NCBI RefSeq assembly: GCF_022829465.1
Contig: NZ_JAKSXZ010000081.1
Span: 1-64,000, forward strand
Direction of reading: 5' to 3'
Source: Methylobacterium sp. J-067
GTDB taxonomy: Bacteria > Pseudomonadota > Alphaproteobacteria > Rhizobiales > Beijerinckiaceae
DNA length: 64,000 nucleotides
Shown: positions 42,061 to 54,408 of the stretch, in pieces
Numbering within the stretch: position 1 is the stretch's first letter
Layout: each line of letters begins with the position of its first letter
Notes under the pieces: generated by a model
What the model saw: only the letters and a program-made list of their open reading frames with translations
The model's database searches: none
What the model was told of the DNA's origin: nothing
Position numbers and translations under genes: made by a program

Positions 42061-42600
42061 TCATACCCGCTCCGCCCAGGCGGACAGGCCGGCGAAAGCC
42101 TCCACGACCCGTTCGTAGACCGGACGCTTGAACGGGACGATCAGCCCCGGCAACTCATCGAACCGCGCCCAGCGCCACGCATCGAACTCGGGCTTGTGCG
42201 CCCCGCCGCCGGGATTGAGCACGTCGATGACGTCCTCGGTGCCGACGAACCCGTAGGCGAACCATTTCTGCGTCTGGCCCCGGTAGCGGCCCTTCCAGGC
42301 CTGCTTCAACACCGCGGGCGGCAGGTCGTAGGCGAGCCAATCCGGCACCTCGCCGAGCAGCCGCACGGCCTTGGGCGGGACGTTGGTCTCCTCGAACAAT
42401 TCGCGCCGGGCCGCCGCCTCGGGATCCTCGCCGGGATCGATGCCGCCCTGGGGCATCTGCCAGCTATGAGGACCGTCGACATGCTCGGGGCCCGCATCCT
42501 GCCGGCGCCGGCCGACGAGGACGCCGCCCTTGGGGCCGATCAGGGTGATCCCGACGCAGGGCCGGTAGGGCAGGTCGTTCGAGTCGCTGTTGTGAGCCAT
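42061..42600 (-). CDS. rppH: RNA pyrophosphohydrolase RppH
   Basis: 179 aa Nudix hydrolase. The Nudix box ([22 protein letters not shown]) is complete; other marks are [30 protein letters not shown] and KWFAYGFVG. RppH removes pyrophosphate from the 5' triphosphate of mRNA and so starts RNase E-dependent decay. It sits downstream of the divergent polysaccharide deacetylase gene, a conserved alphaproteobacterial order, and upstream of DUF2939. Confidence 0.93.
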   Translation of the reverse strand: MAHNSDSNDLPYRPCVGITLIGPKGGVLVGRRRQDAGPEHVDGPHSWQMPQGGIDPGEDPEAAARRELFEETNVPPKAVRLLGEVPDWLAYDLPPAVLKQAWKGRYRGQTQKWFAYGFVGTEDVIDVLNPGGGAHKPEFDAWRWARFDELPGLIVPFKRPVYERVVEAFAGLSAWAERV

Positions 42601-42662
42601 CGCGGGCGACCATAGGCCGGCGCCCCGAGGCGCGGCAACGCGCATTCACGCCCGCGCGACGA

Positions 42663-43886
42663 TCAATCGGCCTTGGAGACGCGTTTCGGTGTCCCACGCA
42701 GGGCGACGCTGGCGGGCACGAGGCGGATGCCCCGCGCGTCGAGGTCGCGCGCCCAGCGCACGATGCGGTCCACCGCCATCAGCGAACCGCCCGTCGAGAC
42801 GAGGACGAAGCCGTTGCTGCGGGCCAGCCCCTCGGCGCGGGCGAGTTCGGCGTCGATGGCGTCGGGGCGGGGCGTCGCGTCGAGGACGATCTCGGCGCGG
42901 GCCGTGGGCGTGCGCGACTTGTTGGCCAGGGGAGGGGACTTCGGCACCGTGCCGTCGTCCACGAAGCCGAGGCCCCGCGCGCCGATCTCCCGCAGGATCG
43001 GCTCGAAGGCGGAATCGCCCATCATCTTGCCGCCCATCAGGTTGACGAGGCCGACATAGCCGGGAAACCGCGCCAGGACCCAGGCGAGGCGATCCGCGTT
43101 CTCCGGTCCCTTCAGGGCGGTGAGCAGGGCCTGAGGGCCGGGATCGCTGTCGGGATAGTCGAAGGGCTCCATCGGCAATTGCAGGAACACCTCGTGCCCG
43201 GCATCGCGGGCGCGGGCGGCGGCGCGCTCCACCTCGTTGCCGTAGGGAGCGAAGGCGAGGCTCACCGCCTGCGGCAGGCGGGCGGTGGCGGCGGCCGTGG
43301 CCGATTGGCCGATCCCGAGCCCCGTCACGAGGATCGCGATGCGGGGGCCGGTACCGGGCTCGTCGGGGCGGGCATAGACGTCGAGGGCGCGCAGACGGCC
43401 CTCGCCGATGCGGGGCATGAGGCCGTGCCGGCCCTGTTCCGTCAGGCGCGGATCGGGCGCCGCCGCGAGGCGCGGCGCGTTGGCGGGTGGCACGCGGATC
43501 ACCACGGCCTCGCTCGGGGCCGAGCCGGGCGGGCGCACCACCGTCACGCCGGAGGCGGTCTCGACCTCCTCGGCGCTGCGCTGCGCCAACGGTGCGGTTG
43601 CGTCCGGGGTTGGCATGGCGACGACCGCCTGGGGCGCGGGCTTCGCCGGAGGGGGATCGCGCAGCTCGATCATCGCCCCCGCGCTGGGCTCGCCGGCCTG
43701 CGGATCACCGAAGGCGAAGACGAGACCGAGGGCGGCGACGAGGCAGCCCGCGCCGAGACCCGCCGCGACGCGCGGCTGGCGGGCACGGGCGATCAGCCCG
43801 GCGGCGCGACCGGTCGGCGGCGCCTTGGCGCCGGCTGCGGCGACCCCGAGGGGCCGGGTCAGGATATCGTCTGCGGGCTCGGTCAC
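42663..43886 (-). CDS. Divergent polysaccharide deacetylase-family protein (YibQ/DUF610)
   Basis: About 407 aa. One membrane helix (AAGLGAGCLVAALGLVFAFG, about residues 44-63) and a Pro/Ala-rich periplasmic linker lead to the divergent deacetylase domain: RIAILVTGLGIGQSATAAATARLPQAVSLAFAPYG, HEVFLQLPMEPFDYPDSDPGPQALL, and FVDDGTVPKSP. Typical family members act on peptidoglycan or capsular glycans. GTG 43886 is my choice; a TTG at 43916 is also open. In related genomes it directly follows ctpA; here a DUF892 gene is inserted between them. Confidence 0.85.
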   Translation of the reverse strand: MTEPADDILTRPLGVAAAGAKAPPTGRAAGLIARARQPRVAAGLGAGCLVAALGLVFAFGDPQAGEPSAGAMIELRDPPPAKPAPQAVVAMPTPDATAPLAQRSAEEVETASGVTVVRPPGSAPSEAVVIRVPPANAPRLAAAPDPRLTEQGRHGLMPRIGEGRLRALDVYARPDEPGTGPRIAILVTGLGIGQSATAAATARLPQAVSLAFAPYGNEVERAAARARDAGHEVFLQLPMEPFDYPDSDPGPQALLTALKGPENADRLAWVLARFPGYVGLVNLMGGKMMGDSAFEPILREIGARGLGFVDDGTVPKSPPLANKSRTPTARAEIVLDATPRPDAIDAELARAEGLARSNGFVLVSTGGSLMAVDRIVRWARDLDARGIRLVPASVALRGTPKRVSKAD

Positions 43887-44215
43887 ACGGAACTCGTCGC
43901 AGGAGCCATCCCGCAACCGAGAGCAGCGGGCGATCCTCGTCCATATCTGCCGGTCGTTGTGGTTAACGTTCCGCTAATGCCGCCCGACTGTTCAATCCCG
44001 TGACGCTTTCCCGCCACGCCCGATCAATCGTACCGCTCACAACCGCGACCCAATTATCATAGATCAGCACGCGTTGACTTATGTTGTTTTGACCATGCTT
44101 GGCAATATTCAAAAGCAGATGCGGCGATAAGCTCGGGCGGGAACTTTCACTCGGTGAAAGCATCGACAAAACGACGCCGCGATCGACGATCCCAGCCCCG
44201 GAGCGGAGCCATACA
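43887..44215. other. 329-bp intergenic region with a perfect inverted repeat
   Basis: Divergent region between the deacetylase and DUF892 genes, rich in AT around 44040-44115. CTTTCAC/GTGAAAG at 44144-44160 is a perfect 7-bp palindrome with a 3-nt loop, 56 bp before the DUF892 start; it could be an operator or leader hairpin. A GGAAC box at 44140-44144 lacks a matching -10 at EcfG spacing. Confidence 0.4.
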
Positions 44216-44725
44216 ATGTCCACCAGCGCGAAAGAGATCTACGTCACCGCCCTCAAAAATACTCACGCCGTCGAGACGCAGGCGCTTCAGATCATGGAGC
44301 GGCAGGTCGAGCGGCTGGAACGCTACCCCGAGATGACGGACGCCCTGCGCAAGCACATCGACGAGACCCACGGGCAGCGCCGCCGACTCGAGGAGGCGCT
44401 TCACAGCCTCAACGAGTCGCCCTCGGTCATCAAGGAGGGGTTTCTCGGTTTCGTCGGCAACATGATGGCCCTCGGCCACACGCCCGCGCAGGACGAGATC
44501 CTGAAGAACACCTACGCGAACCACGCCTTCGAGAATTTCGAGATCGCGGCCTACACCTCGCTCCTGGCGATCGGTGACGCGGCGGGTCTCTCGGCGCATC
44601 GGGCCGGGCTCACCCAGTCCCTGGACGAAGAAAAGGCCATGGCGCAGCGCGTCCATGACCTCATCGTGCCGACCACGCAGCGCTACGTCCAGTTGACCGC
44701 CAGCGGCGAGAAAGCCGACCGGTAG
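44216..44725 (+). CDS. DUF892 (YciE/YciF-type) stress protein
   Basis: 169 aa four-helix, ferritin-like protein: EIYVTALKNTHAVETQALQIMERQ, HIDETHGQRRRLEEAL, FVGNMMALGHT and NHAFENFEIAAYTSLLAIGDAAG. YciF-type proteins are stress-induced and may bind metals. GGAG is about 8 bp before ATG 44216. It is placed, on the opposite strand, between ctpA and the deacetylase, which are normally neighbours, and carries its own promoter region and a strong terminator, so it looks like an insertion. Confidence 0.88.
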   Translation: MSTSAKEIYVTALKNTHAVETQALQIMERQVERLERYPEMTDALRKHIDETHGQRRRLEEALHSLNESPSVIKEGFLGFVGNMMALGHTPAQDEILKNTYANHAFENFEIAAYTSLLAIGDAAGLSAHRAGLTQSLDEEKAMAQRVHDLIVPTTQRYVQLTASGEKADR

Positions 44726-44735
44726 TCCACCGACA

Positions 44736-44764
44736 GCCGGTGCCCGCGCTAAGCGGGCACCGGC
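44736..44764. terminator. Strong bidirectional terminator hairpin
   Basis: GCCGGTGCCCGC (44736-44747) pairs perfectly with 44753-44764 over a 5-nt loop (GCTAA). It lies between the convergent DUF892 and ctpA stops. Confidence 0.75.
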
Positions 44765-44775
44765 CGTGACGGGTC

Positions 44776-46112
<1,337 letters not shown>

Positions 46113-46113
<1 letters not shown>

Positions 46114-47435
46114 CAGCCGCGAACCTTCTCGCCAAGAACCTTGTCATTGGGGCTTTTCGCCCAGAACGGCTCCGGATCGATGGAGCCGCCGTCTTTCTTG
46201 AACTCGACGTACAGGGTCGGATCCCCATCGGGTCCGGGCGTCCCCTCGCCCATAGAGCCCAATGGTTCGCCGGCCAACACGAACTGGCCGACCTCGACGC
46301 TGATCTGGTCCATTCCTGCCAGCAAAAGATAGTAGCCGTCGCCAGCGTTGATGATCAAGAGTCGGCCATAAGAGCGGAACGGACCGGCGAACTGGACCCA
46401 ACCGTCGGCCGGGGAGGCCACGGTGGCCCTGGGCCGCGTAGCGAAGGAAACGCCCCGCGTCGAGCCGCCATTGCCGTCCGGCTGGTTGAAGGCCCGCACC
46501 AGACGCCCCGCGACGGGGCGCGGCACTTCGCCCCGCGCCTCGGCGAACCTCACCTTCGGGGCCAACCGCGCCGGATCACGGAAACCCGCTGCGGCAAAGC
46601 GCTCCTGCGTCACGCGCACCTCGCGCTCGGCCGCCGCCTTGGCCTCCTCGGCCGTGCGCTTGGCGGCGCTCACCTCGCCCTCGACCCGTTCCAGCAGGTC
46701 CTTCAAGCTCTTGGCCTGGACGCCGAGTTCCGCCGACCGCCTGCGCTCGGCGGCGAGCCCGCTCTCCACCTCGGCCTGCCGTGCCCGCCGGGCGGTCACT
46801 AGGGCCTTCAGGCGCTGCTGCTCCCGCGCCCAGCCGGCAAGGTCGGCGGAGAGGCCTTCCTTGTCGCGGGCGATGGCATCGCGCAGGCGCACCATCTCGG
46901 TGAGGTCGGCAGCCAGCGTGTCGAGTTCGCCGCGCAGTTCCGGCACCACCGCGCCGAGGAGCATGGAGGTGCGGATCGCCGCGAGCACGTCCTCCGGGCT
47001 CGTCAGCACCGCCGGGGGCGGGCGCCGCCCCATCCGCTGGAGGGCGGCCAGGATCTCGGCCACCGTGCCGCGCCGCGCCTGGAGGGAGCGGCGGATCGCC
47101 GCCTCGCTGTCGGTCATCGCCTTCAGGCGCTCCTCCAGGCGGGTCATTCGCTCCTCGGTCGCCTGCGCCTGACGCCCGGCATCGAGCAGGGCCGCGTCGA
47201 GCTTGGCGCGGTCCGTGCCGATGGACGCGATTTCCTTCTCGAACTGCGTCCGCTGGCCCTCGCTCGCCGAGAGGGCATCCTGCACGCGCTTTAGGTTCTC
47301 GGCGCGGCGGTCGCGCTCCTCGGTCGCCTGCCGGATCTTGTCCTGATCGGGCGCGTCCTGGGGGAGGGCGGGGGCCGGCGCGAGAACGAGGAGGGCCGTG
47401 CAGGCGAGCCACGCCAGCCGTGAACGATGCACCAC
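46113..47435 (-). CDS. EnvC-like murein hydrolase activator (degenerate M23/LytM)
   Basis: 440 aa: signal peptide (LAWLACTALLVLAPAPALP), long coiled coil (about 30-290, EERDRRAENLKRVQDALSASEGQ to EEAKAAAEREVRVTQERF) and a LytM domain (RGVSFATRPRATVASPADGWVQFAG ... YYLLLAGMDQISVEVGQFV ... LYVEFKKDG). The metal ligands of active M23 peptidases (the HxxxD and HxH motifs) are missing, as in EnvC, which activates amidases rather than cutting peptidoglycan. GTG 47435 (or 47432) opens 2-5 bp after the rlmH stop. Confidence 0.85.
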
Positions 47436-47437
47436 GC

Positions 47438-47932
47438 TCACCCCGGCTCGCCGCGGTGATAGGGATGGCCCGCCAGGATGGTGAGGCTGCGATAAAGCTG
47501 TTCGAGGGCGAGCACGCGCACGAGTCCGTGGGGCAAGGTGGCGGCCCCGAAGGACAGGATCAGGTCCGCCCGCGTCCGAAATGAGGCGTCGAGCCCGTCC
47601 GGCCCGCCGATCACCACCGCTAGGGCGGGCTTGGCGGCATCGCGCCATGCGGCGATCCGCCGGGCCAGATCCTCGCTCGGCAGGTCGGCCCGGCCGCGCT
47701 CGTCGTAGGTGAGGAGGGCGCTGCCCGGCGGCAGGAGCGGCAACAGCGCGGCCGCCTCCTCGGCGGCGCGGTCGGCGCCACGTCGCGCACGCGATTCCGG
47801 GATCTCGATGAGGTCGCAGGCCGGGAAGCCGAGGCTGCGGCCGAGTTGCCCGGCGCGCTCGCGATATCGTGACGCCAAATCCCGCTCGGGACCGGCCTTC
47901 AGCCGGCCCACCGTGGCGACGACGAGACGCAA
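47438..47932 (-). CDS. rlmH: 23S rRNA pseudouridine-1915 N3-methyltransferase RlmH
   Basis: 164 aa SPOUT methyltransferase with the usual RlmH features: ALLTYDERGRADLPSEDLARRI, VVIGGPDGLDASFRTRADLILSFGAATLPHGLVRVLALEQLYRSLTILAGHPYHRG. It methylates pseudouridine 1915 in helix 69 of 23S rRNA using SAM. Middle gene of rsfS-rlmH-envC-ctpA. Confidence 0.95.
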   Translation of the reverse strand: MRLVVATVGRLKAGPERDLASRYRERAGQLGRSLGFPACDLIEIPESRARRGADRAAEEAAALLPLLPPGSALLTYDERGRADLPSEDLARRIAAWRDAAKPALAVVIGGPDGLDASFRTRADLILSFGAATLPHGLVRVLALEQLYRSLTILAGHPYHRGEPG

Positions 47933-47944
47933 CGGGGGTGTCGA

Positions 47945-48340
47945 TCAGCCGGCGGCGACACCGAGGGGACGGTCTGCGCCCCACATCTTTTCGAGGTTGT
48001 AGAAGCCCCGAACCTCCGGCCGGAAGATGTGAACCAGGATGTCGCCGGCATCGATCAGCACCCAGTCGCAGGCCGGCAGGCCCTCGACGCGGGCGGTGCC
48101 GTAGCCCTGGTTCTTCATCTCCTGGATAATCTTGTCGGCGATGGAGCCGACATGGCGCTGCGAGCGCCCCGAGGTGATGATCATCGTGTCGGCCAGCGAT
48201 GTCTTGCCGGCGAGGTCGATCTCGACCGTCTCCTCGGCCTTCATCTCGTCGAGGCAGCCGAGCGCGAGGTCCCTCAGGGCTCCCACGCGGGCAAGGCCGT
48301 CGTCCTCGGCGCCTGGGCGGGAAGGGGCATCGGTGCGCAC
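47945..48340 (-). CDS. rsfS: Ribosome silencing factor RsfS
   Basis: 131 aa DUF143 protein: LDEMKAEETVEIDLAGKTSLADTMIITSGRSQRHVGSIADKI, then ARVEGLPACDWVLIDAGDILVHIFRPEVRGFYNLEKMWG. It binds L14 and blocks 30S/50S joining under nutrient stress. The start GTG 48340 gives a normal length, with a variable polar N-terminus of about 20 residues. It lies upstream of rlmH (12 bp) and downstream of nadD. Confidence 0.95.
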   Translation of the reverse strand: MRTDAPSRPGAEDDGLARVGALRDLALGCLDEMKAEETVEIDLAGKTSLADTMIITSGRSQRHVGSIADKIIQEMKNQGYGTARVEGLPACDWVLIDAGDILVHIFRPEVRGFYNLEKMWGADRPLGVAAG

Positions 48341-48481
48341 GGTCTCTGTGCGAAGGGTCTCGGGCAGCGTCCTGATTCCTCGTGGGGCCGTCTCCCGGCC
48401 TTACCGCCTGAAAGTGGCGGCTTCGCACGGCGATTGCAACAGGTCTGTGCGACGGATGCACCGGATCGGGGCACCGGGCGG

Positions 48482-49051
48482 CTACCGGCCGCGCCGTTTC
48501 TCGCGGATCGCGGTCGAGGACAGCTTCGAGCGCGGCCCGTGCAGGAACACCCAGGCGGGGGGCCTGTGCCCGGCCAGCGTCGTCGCCGCCGCCTCGGGGA
48601 TCCGCGCCCCGGCGAGCCGCCGGGCGGCCTTGGCCGAGACGGGCGTGAGCGTCGAGCCAGGCCGGTCGATCACCGCGATGGGCATCAGCCGGGCGATCTC
48701 GGCCGCTCCCTTCCAGCGATGGAACGTCGCCAGCGAATCGGCCCCCATGATCCAGACGAACCGCACCCCCGGCCGCCGCCGCACGAGATAGCGCAGGGTC
48801 TGCACGGTGAAGCGCACCCCGAGCGCCGCCTCGAACCCCGTCACCGCGATGCGCGGATGGGCGGCGACCCGCGCGGCCTGGGCGCAACGGTCCGCCAGCG
48901 GGGCGAGGCGGCTGCGGTCCTTCAGCGGGTTGCCGGGGCTCACCAGCCACCACACCCGGTCGAGGCGCAGGCGGCGCAGGGCGGTGCTGGAGACGTGGAG
49001 ATGCCCCTCATGGGCGGGATCGAACGACCCGCCATAGAGGCCGATCCGCAT
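48482..49051 (-). CDS. nadD: Nicotinate-nucleotide adenylyltransferase NadD
   Basis: 189 aa with the nucleotidyl-transferase motif GLYGGSFDPAHEGHLHVS at the N-terminus and a C-terminal KLSSTAIREKRRGR (SSTxIR). It joins nicotinate mononucleotide with ATP to make deamido-NAD. Start ATG 49051 was chosen because the conserved RIGLYGGSF begins one codon later. Follows proA on the same strand; nadD-rsfS-rlmH is the common alphaproteobacterial order. Confidence 0.94.
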   Translation of the reverse strand: MRIGLYGGSFDPAHEGHLHVSSTALRRLRLDRVWWLVSPGNPLKDRSRLAPLADRCAQAARVAAHPRIAVTGFEAALGVRFTVQTLRYLVRRRPGVRFVWIMGADSLATFHRWKGAAEIARLMPIAVIDRPGSTLTPVSAKAARRLAGARIPEAAATTLAGHRPPAWVFLHGPRSKLSSTAIREKRRGR

Positions 49052-49109
49052 GCCGGGCGCGCTCGGCGGCAGAATCAGCCGCACGAGGCATGGCCGTTGG
49101 CAGTGTGGA

Positions 49110-50408
49110 TCACGGGCGCGTCTGGCCGCGACCGTGGACCCGGTACTTGAAGGTGGTGAGTTGCTCGACGCCCACCGGCCCGCGCGCATGCATCCGCCCG
49201 GTGGCGATGCCAATCTCCGCGCCGAAGCCGAACTCGCCGCCATCGGCGAACTGCGTCGAGGCGTTGTGGGTGACGATTGCCGAGTCGACCTCCGCGAGGA
49301 AGCGGCGGGCGGCCTCCTCGTTTTCGGTGATGATCGCGTCGGTGTGGTGCGAGCCGTAGCTCTCGATATGCGCGATGGCCTCGTCGAGCCCGTCGACCAC
49401 CCGCGCGGCGATCACCGCGTCGAGGTATTCGGTGCTCCAATCGGCCTCGCTCGCCTCGGTCACGCGCGGATCGACGGCACGGGTCGCCGCGTCGCCGCGC
49501 ACGGCGCAGCCGGCCTCCAGCAGGGCCGTGACGAGGGGCTTCAGGTGCGTGTCGGCGCAGGCCCGGTCCACGAGCAGTGTCTCGGCGGCGCCGCAGACGC
49601 TGACCCGGCGCATCTTGCTGTTGAGCAGCACCGTGCGCGCCATGTCGAGGTCGGCGGCGCGGTCGACATAGACGTGGTTGATGCCGTCGAGATGGGCGAA
49701 GACCGGCACCTTGGCCTCAGCCTGAACCCGCTCCACGAGGCTGCGGCCGCCGCGCGGGACGATTACGTCGACGCAGCCGTCGAGCCCGGCGAGCATCAGC
49801 CCCACCGCCGCCCGGTCGCGGGTGGGGACGATCTGGATCGCGTCGGCCGGCAGACCGGCCTCTTCGAGCCCCTGGCTCATGGCACGGGCGATGGCCTGGG
49901 AGGTGCGGAAGCTGTCCGAGCCCGCGCGCAGGATCGCGGCGTTGCCGGCCTTCAGGCACAGGGCACCGGCATCGGCGGTGACGTTGGGACGGCTCTCGAA
50001 GATCACGCCGATGACGCCGAGGGGCACGGCGACGCGCTCGATCAGCAGCCCGTTCGGGCGCTCGATGGCCGCGAGCTGCCGCCCGACCGGATCGGCCAGC
50101 GCGCCCACCTTCTCCACCGCCTCGGCGATGGATTCGAGCCGCCGTCCGTCGAGCTTCAGCCGGTCGATCAGCGCGGCGCTCTGCCCGGCTTCCTGGGCGG
50201 CGGTGACGTCGCGCTCGTTCTCGCGAAGGATAGCGTCCCGGTCGGCGCGCAGGCGCTCGGCGATGCGCTGGAGGGCGATGTCCTTGGTCTGGGCCGAGGC
50301 CAGGGCCATCTTGCGCGCCGCCTGCCGCGCCCGGCGGCCGATGGCGGCCATCTGCTCCGGCAGCGAATCCGCGCCCGCGAAATCGGATCTGAGATTCAGG
50401 ACGGGCAC
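49110..50408 (-). CDS. proA: Gamma-glutamyl phosphate reductase ProA
   Basis: 432 aa aldehyde-dehydrogenase-fold enzyme; key blocks are [57 protein letters not shown] and the active-site region [24 protein letters not shown] with the catalytic Cys. It reduces gamma-glutamyl phosphate with NADPH to glutamate semialdehyde, step 2 of proline synthesis. Acts with ProB, encoded upstream on the same strand. Confidence 0.96.
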   Translation of the reverse strand: MPVLNLRSDFAGADSLPEQMAAIGRRARQAARKMALASAQTKDIALQRIAERLRADRDAILRENERDVTAAQEAGQSAALIDRLKLDGRRLESIAEAVEKVGALADPVGRQLAAIERPNGLLIERVAVPLGVIGVIFESRPNVTADAGALCLKAGNAAILRAGSDSFRTSQAIARAMSQGLEEAGLPADAIQIVPTRDRAAVGLMLAGLDGCVDVIVPRGGRSLVERVQAEAKVPVFAHLDGINHVYVDRAADLDMARTVLLNSKMRRVSVCGAAETLLVDRACADTHLKPLVTALLEAGCAVRGDAATRAVDPRVTEASEADWSTEYLDAVIAARVVDGLDEAIAHIESYGSHHTDAIITENEEAARRFLAEVDSAIVTHNASTQFADGGEFGFGAEIGIATGRMHARGPVGVEQLTTFKYRVHGRGQTRP

Positions 50409-50490
50409 GGCGGGGCCTCCGGGTTCCGGGGCTGAGGGGGCCGTCGTCTTGACACATCGCGGCGAGCCCCGACAAGGCCCGCCCCGTGCG

Positions 50491-51606
50491 CTAGAACATG
50501 GCGAGATCGTCCCGATGCACCATCCAGGCGCGACCGGGATAGTTCAGCAAGTCCGGGATCCGCGCGCTTGGATGGCCGATGATGAGCGCGGCTTCTCCGC
50601 TGTCGTAGCCGACGAGGCCGCGCCCGATGGCCCGCCCCTCGGCATCGCGGATCAGCACCGCGTCGCCCCGCGAGAAATTGCCCTCCACCGCGCGCACGCC
50701 CACCGGCAGCAGGCTCGCGCCCCCCGCCAGGGCCTTCGCGGCGCCTGCATCGATGGTGAGGCTCCCGCGCGGTTCGAGGGAGCCGGCGATCCAGGTCTTG
50801 CGCGCGGCGTTGGGGGTCGAGCCCGAGAGGAACCACGTGCAGCGCGCCCCGTCCTGCACCGCCTTCAGCGGGTTCTTGGCCCGTCCGTCCGCGATGACGA
50901 GATGCGTGCCGCCGGCCACCGCGATCTTGGCCGCCTCGACCTTGGTGCGCATGCCGCCCCGCGACAGCTCCGAGGCCGGGCCACCGGCCATGGCCTCGAT
51001 CTCCGGGGTGATGCGCTCCACCAGCGGCAGGTGCCGCGCCGTCGGGTCCGTGTTCGGCGGCGCCGTATAGAGGCCGTCGATGTCGGAGAACAGCACCAGC
51101 ACGTCGGCATCGATCATTGTCGCGACGCGGGCGGCGAGGCGGTCGTTGTCGCCGTAGCGGATCTCGGCGGTGGCCACGGTGTCGTTCTCGTTCACCACCG
51201 GCACCGCCCGCAGTTCGAGCAGCTTCTGCACCGTGGAGCGGGCGTTGAGGTAGCGGCGGCGCTCCTCCGTGTCCTGAGGCGTCACGAGGATCTGGCCGGC
51301 GACGATGCCGTGATGCCCGAGCGCTTCCGCCCAGTGGCGGGCGAGCGCGATCTGCCCCACCGAGGCCGCGCCCTGGCTTTCCTCAAGCCGCAGTGCGCCC
51401 GGCGGCAGGCCGAGCACCGTGCGCCCGAGGGCGATGCTCCCCGAGGACACGACCAGCACGTCGACGCCGCGCGCATGGAGATCGGCGATGTCCTCGGCCA
51501 ACGCCGCGAGCCACGCATGGCGCAGGCGGCCACGGGCACGGTCGACCAGCAGGGCCGATCCGACCTTGATGACGACGCGGCGGAAGGTGTCGAGGGCGGG
51601 GATCAT
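50491..51606 (-). CDS. proB: Glutamate 5-kinase ProB
   Basis: 371 aa: amino-acid-kinase domain ([76 protein letters not shown]) plus a C-terminal PUA domain (about 280-360). It phosphorylates glutamate, the committed step to proline, and is usually inhibited by proline. The proA gene follows after 82 bp. obgE lies upstream on the same strand, 149 bp away. Confidence 0.96.
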   Translation of the reverse strand: MIPALDTFRRVVIKVGSALLVDRARGRLRHAWLAALAEDIADLHARGVDVLVVSSGSIALGRTVLGLPPGALRLEESQGAASVGQIALARHWAEALGHHGIVAGQILVTPQDTEERRRYLNARSTVQKLLELRAVPVVNENDTVATAEIRYGDNDRLAARVATMIDADVLVLFSDIDGLYTAPPNTDPTARHLPLVERITPEIEAMAGGPASELSRGGMRTKVEAAKIAVAGGTHLVIADGRAKNPLKAVQDGARCTWFLSGSTPNAARKTWIAGSLEPRGSLTIDAGAAKALAGGASLLPVGVRAVEGNFSRGDAVLIRDAEGRAIGRGLVGYDSGEAALIIGHPSARIPDLLNYPGRAWMVHRDDLAMF

Positions 51607-51755
51607 GGGACTCGTCTACGAAAGCGCGGCCGAGATGTGGCCGAAGACGGCGCTTTTGAACAGCGCCTACAGCGCCGGCATCAGAGACTTGGTCATCGCT
51701 TTAAAACTCGCGACCTTAAGCCAAGATAATTATCCCAGCCTGTCCCTGATGTCAC

Positions 51756-52838
<1,083 letters not shown>

Positions 52839-53402
52839 TCATTCCGCCGCCGCCAGGGCAGGGCGTTCGTCCGCCGCCCCGGACAGCCAGCGGCCCCGGT
52901 CCAGGCGAAGCCGGCCGGCCTCGGCGGGCACGAAACCGGCCTTCTCCAGAACGCGCCGGGCGGCGGGAGCGTCGCCCCGCACCTGCGCGTCGAGCCGCGT
53001 CCCGCCGGCCCAGGCGAACCACGCCTGGACGACGGCGCCCACCGCCTCGCTCATCAGCCCGTCGCCCCAGAAGGGACGGCCGAGCCAGCCGAAGAACCGA
53101 CCGGCCTCGTCGCCGGGGGAGGGGCCGATGCCGACGAGCCCGAGGGTGCGCCCCGGCCGTGCCCGCTCGCAAAGGGCGAGGGTGAGGCCGGTGCCGGCGG
53201 CGTTGGCGGCGCGGAGCGCCACGATGAACGCATCCTCGTCCGCCCCATCCGGCAAGCCGGGGGTGCCCGCCATCGTCGCGCCCACCTCCGGGTCGGCGGC
53301 GAAGCGCAGGAGGGTCTCGGCGTCGCGGGCGGTCGGCCAGCGCAGCCACAGGCGGCGCGTCTCGATCCGGAAGACGTCGTCGCGGAACAGATCTGGGAAC
53401 AT
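52839..53402 (-). CDS. GNAT-family N-acetyltransferase
   Basis: 187 aa GNAT fold resembling RimJ/RimL-type proteins: FRIETRRLWLRWPTARDAETLL, LGLVGIGPSPGDEAGRFFGWLGRPFWGDGLMSEAVGAVV and the acetyl-CoA site region RGDAPAARRVLEKAGFV. It would acetylate a small molecule or protein amino group; the target is unknown. GAGGG precedes ATG 53402. Between rpmA and obgE, as in many relatives. Confidence 0.82.
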   Translation of the reverse strand: MFPDLFRDDVFRIETRRLWLRWPTARDAETLLRFAADPEVGATMAGTPGLPDGADEDAFIVALRAANAAGTGLTLALCERARPGRTLGLVGIGPSPGDEAGRFFGWLGRPFWGDGLMSEAVGAVVQAWFAWAGGTRLDAQVRGDAPAARRVLEKAGFVPAEAGRLRLDRGRWLSGAADERPALAAAE

Positions 53403-53456
53403 GGCGCCCTCACCGGCGCCGCTTCCCTCGGGATGGCGGCGCCCAGAGACGACGAA

Positions 53457-53482
53457 GGGGAGGATGGTGTCCCATCCTCCCC
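53457..53482 (-). terminator. Hairpin after rpmA
   Basis: An 11-bp perfect stem (53457-53467 with 53472-53482) and 4-nt loop, about 100 bp downstream of the rpmA stop on the minus strand. It probably ends or attenuates the rplU-rpmA transcript before the acetyltransferase. Confidence 0.55.
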
Positions 53483-53584
53483 GGCGTTCCGTCAGACCCA
53501 TCCCGGTGAAGGGCGGCTCACGTCTCCGGTCCGGTGTGGGACACCGTCGCGGGACGCTCGCTTCGCCTTTCGGGCGCCCGCCTG

Positions 53585-53851
53585 TTACTCCGCGGCCTCG
53601 GCCAGCGGCACAACCGCTACGAAGGCACGCCCACGTCGCGTCTGGAACTCGACGGTGCCGGGTTTCAGCGCGAACAGGGTGTGATCCTTGCCCATGCCGA
53701 CATTGGCGCCGGGGTGCCACTTGGTGCCGCGCTGACGCACGATGATGTTGCCCGGAATCACGGATTCCGAACCGAACTTCTTGACGCCGAGGCGCCGGCC
53801 TTCCGAATCGCGGCCGTTGCGGGAGGAACCGCCTGCCTTCTTGTGTGCCAT
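53585..53851 (-). CDS. rpmA: Ribosomal protein bL27
   Basis: 88 aa with the standard L27 sequence [27 protein letters not shown] and [21 protein letters not shown]; acts at the peptidyl transferase centre of the 50S subunit. No cleavable N-terminal extension. Follows rplU by 66 bp. Confidence 0.98.
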   Translation of the reverse strand: MAHKKAGGSSRNGRDSEGRRLGVKKFGSESVIPGNIIVRQRGTKWHPGANVGMGKDHTLFALKPGTVEFQTRRGRAFVAVVPLAEAAE

Positions 53852-53917
53852 CTCTCGAACTCCGAATTGTCTCTAGGGGTCGCGCGGATCGCAGGCTTCA
53901 GCGAAGCCCGCGCTCGA

Positions 53918-54232
53918 TCACGCGGAAATGCCGGTGATGCGGACCACGGTGTGGTCCTGGCGGTGGCCGCGCTTGCGGCGCGAGTTCTGGCGGCGGCGCT
54001 TCTTGAAGGCGATGACCTTCTTGTCCCGGCCGTGACGGACGATCTCGCCCGTGACGTTGATGCCCGACAGGGTCGGCGCGCCGACCTGGGTGGCGCCGGC
54101 GCCGTCGGCGAACAGGAGGACCTCACCGAAGGTCACGGCCTCGCCGGCCTCGCCCGGAAGGGTGGCGATGGTGATGGTGTCGTTAGCGGCGACGCGGTAC
54201 TGCTTACCGCCCGTCTTGATGACTGCGAACAT
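53918..54232 (-). CDS. rplU: Ribosomal protein bL21
   Basis: 104 aa, MFAVIKTGGKQYRVAANDTITI ... VIAFKKRRRQNSRRKRGHRQDHTVVRITGI, standard L21 that binds 23S rRNA. Start ATG 54232 was chosen because conserved MFAVIKTGGKQY begins there; an upstream frame to 54325 is spurious. The 176-bp gap upstream holds the operon promoter. Confidence 0.98.
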   Translation of the reverse strand: MFAVIKTGGKQYRVAANDTITIATLPGEAGEAVTFGEVLLFADGAGATQVGAPTLSGINVTGEIVRHGRDKKVIAFKKRRRQNSRRKRGHRQDHTVVRITGISA

Positions 54233-54408
54233 CGTTCTCTCGTGCTCTCGAACGGCCTCCGGGAGCCTTGCGGCGGCCCTGGACCGGCTTCTTGTTTGAG
54301 TCATTGGCCGGGCCAAGCCGGACAACGCGAAGACGCGCGAAAACCTACGGGAGGCCGCGCGTGCTGCGGGCTCTCTAGTGCGCGGAGCGGGCGGCTGTCA
54401 ATCCGGGC

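Noticed and set aside
44140..44166. EcfG promoter upstream of DUF892
   Set aside because: GGAAC is present but no CGTT-like box at 16-17 bp spacing.
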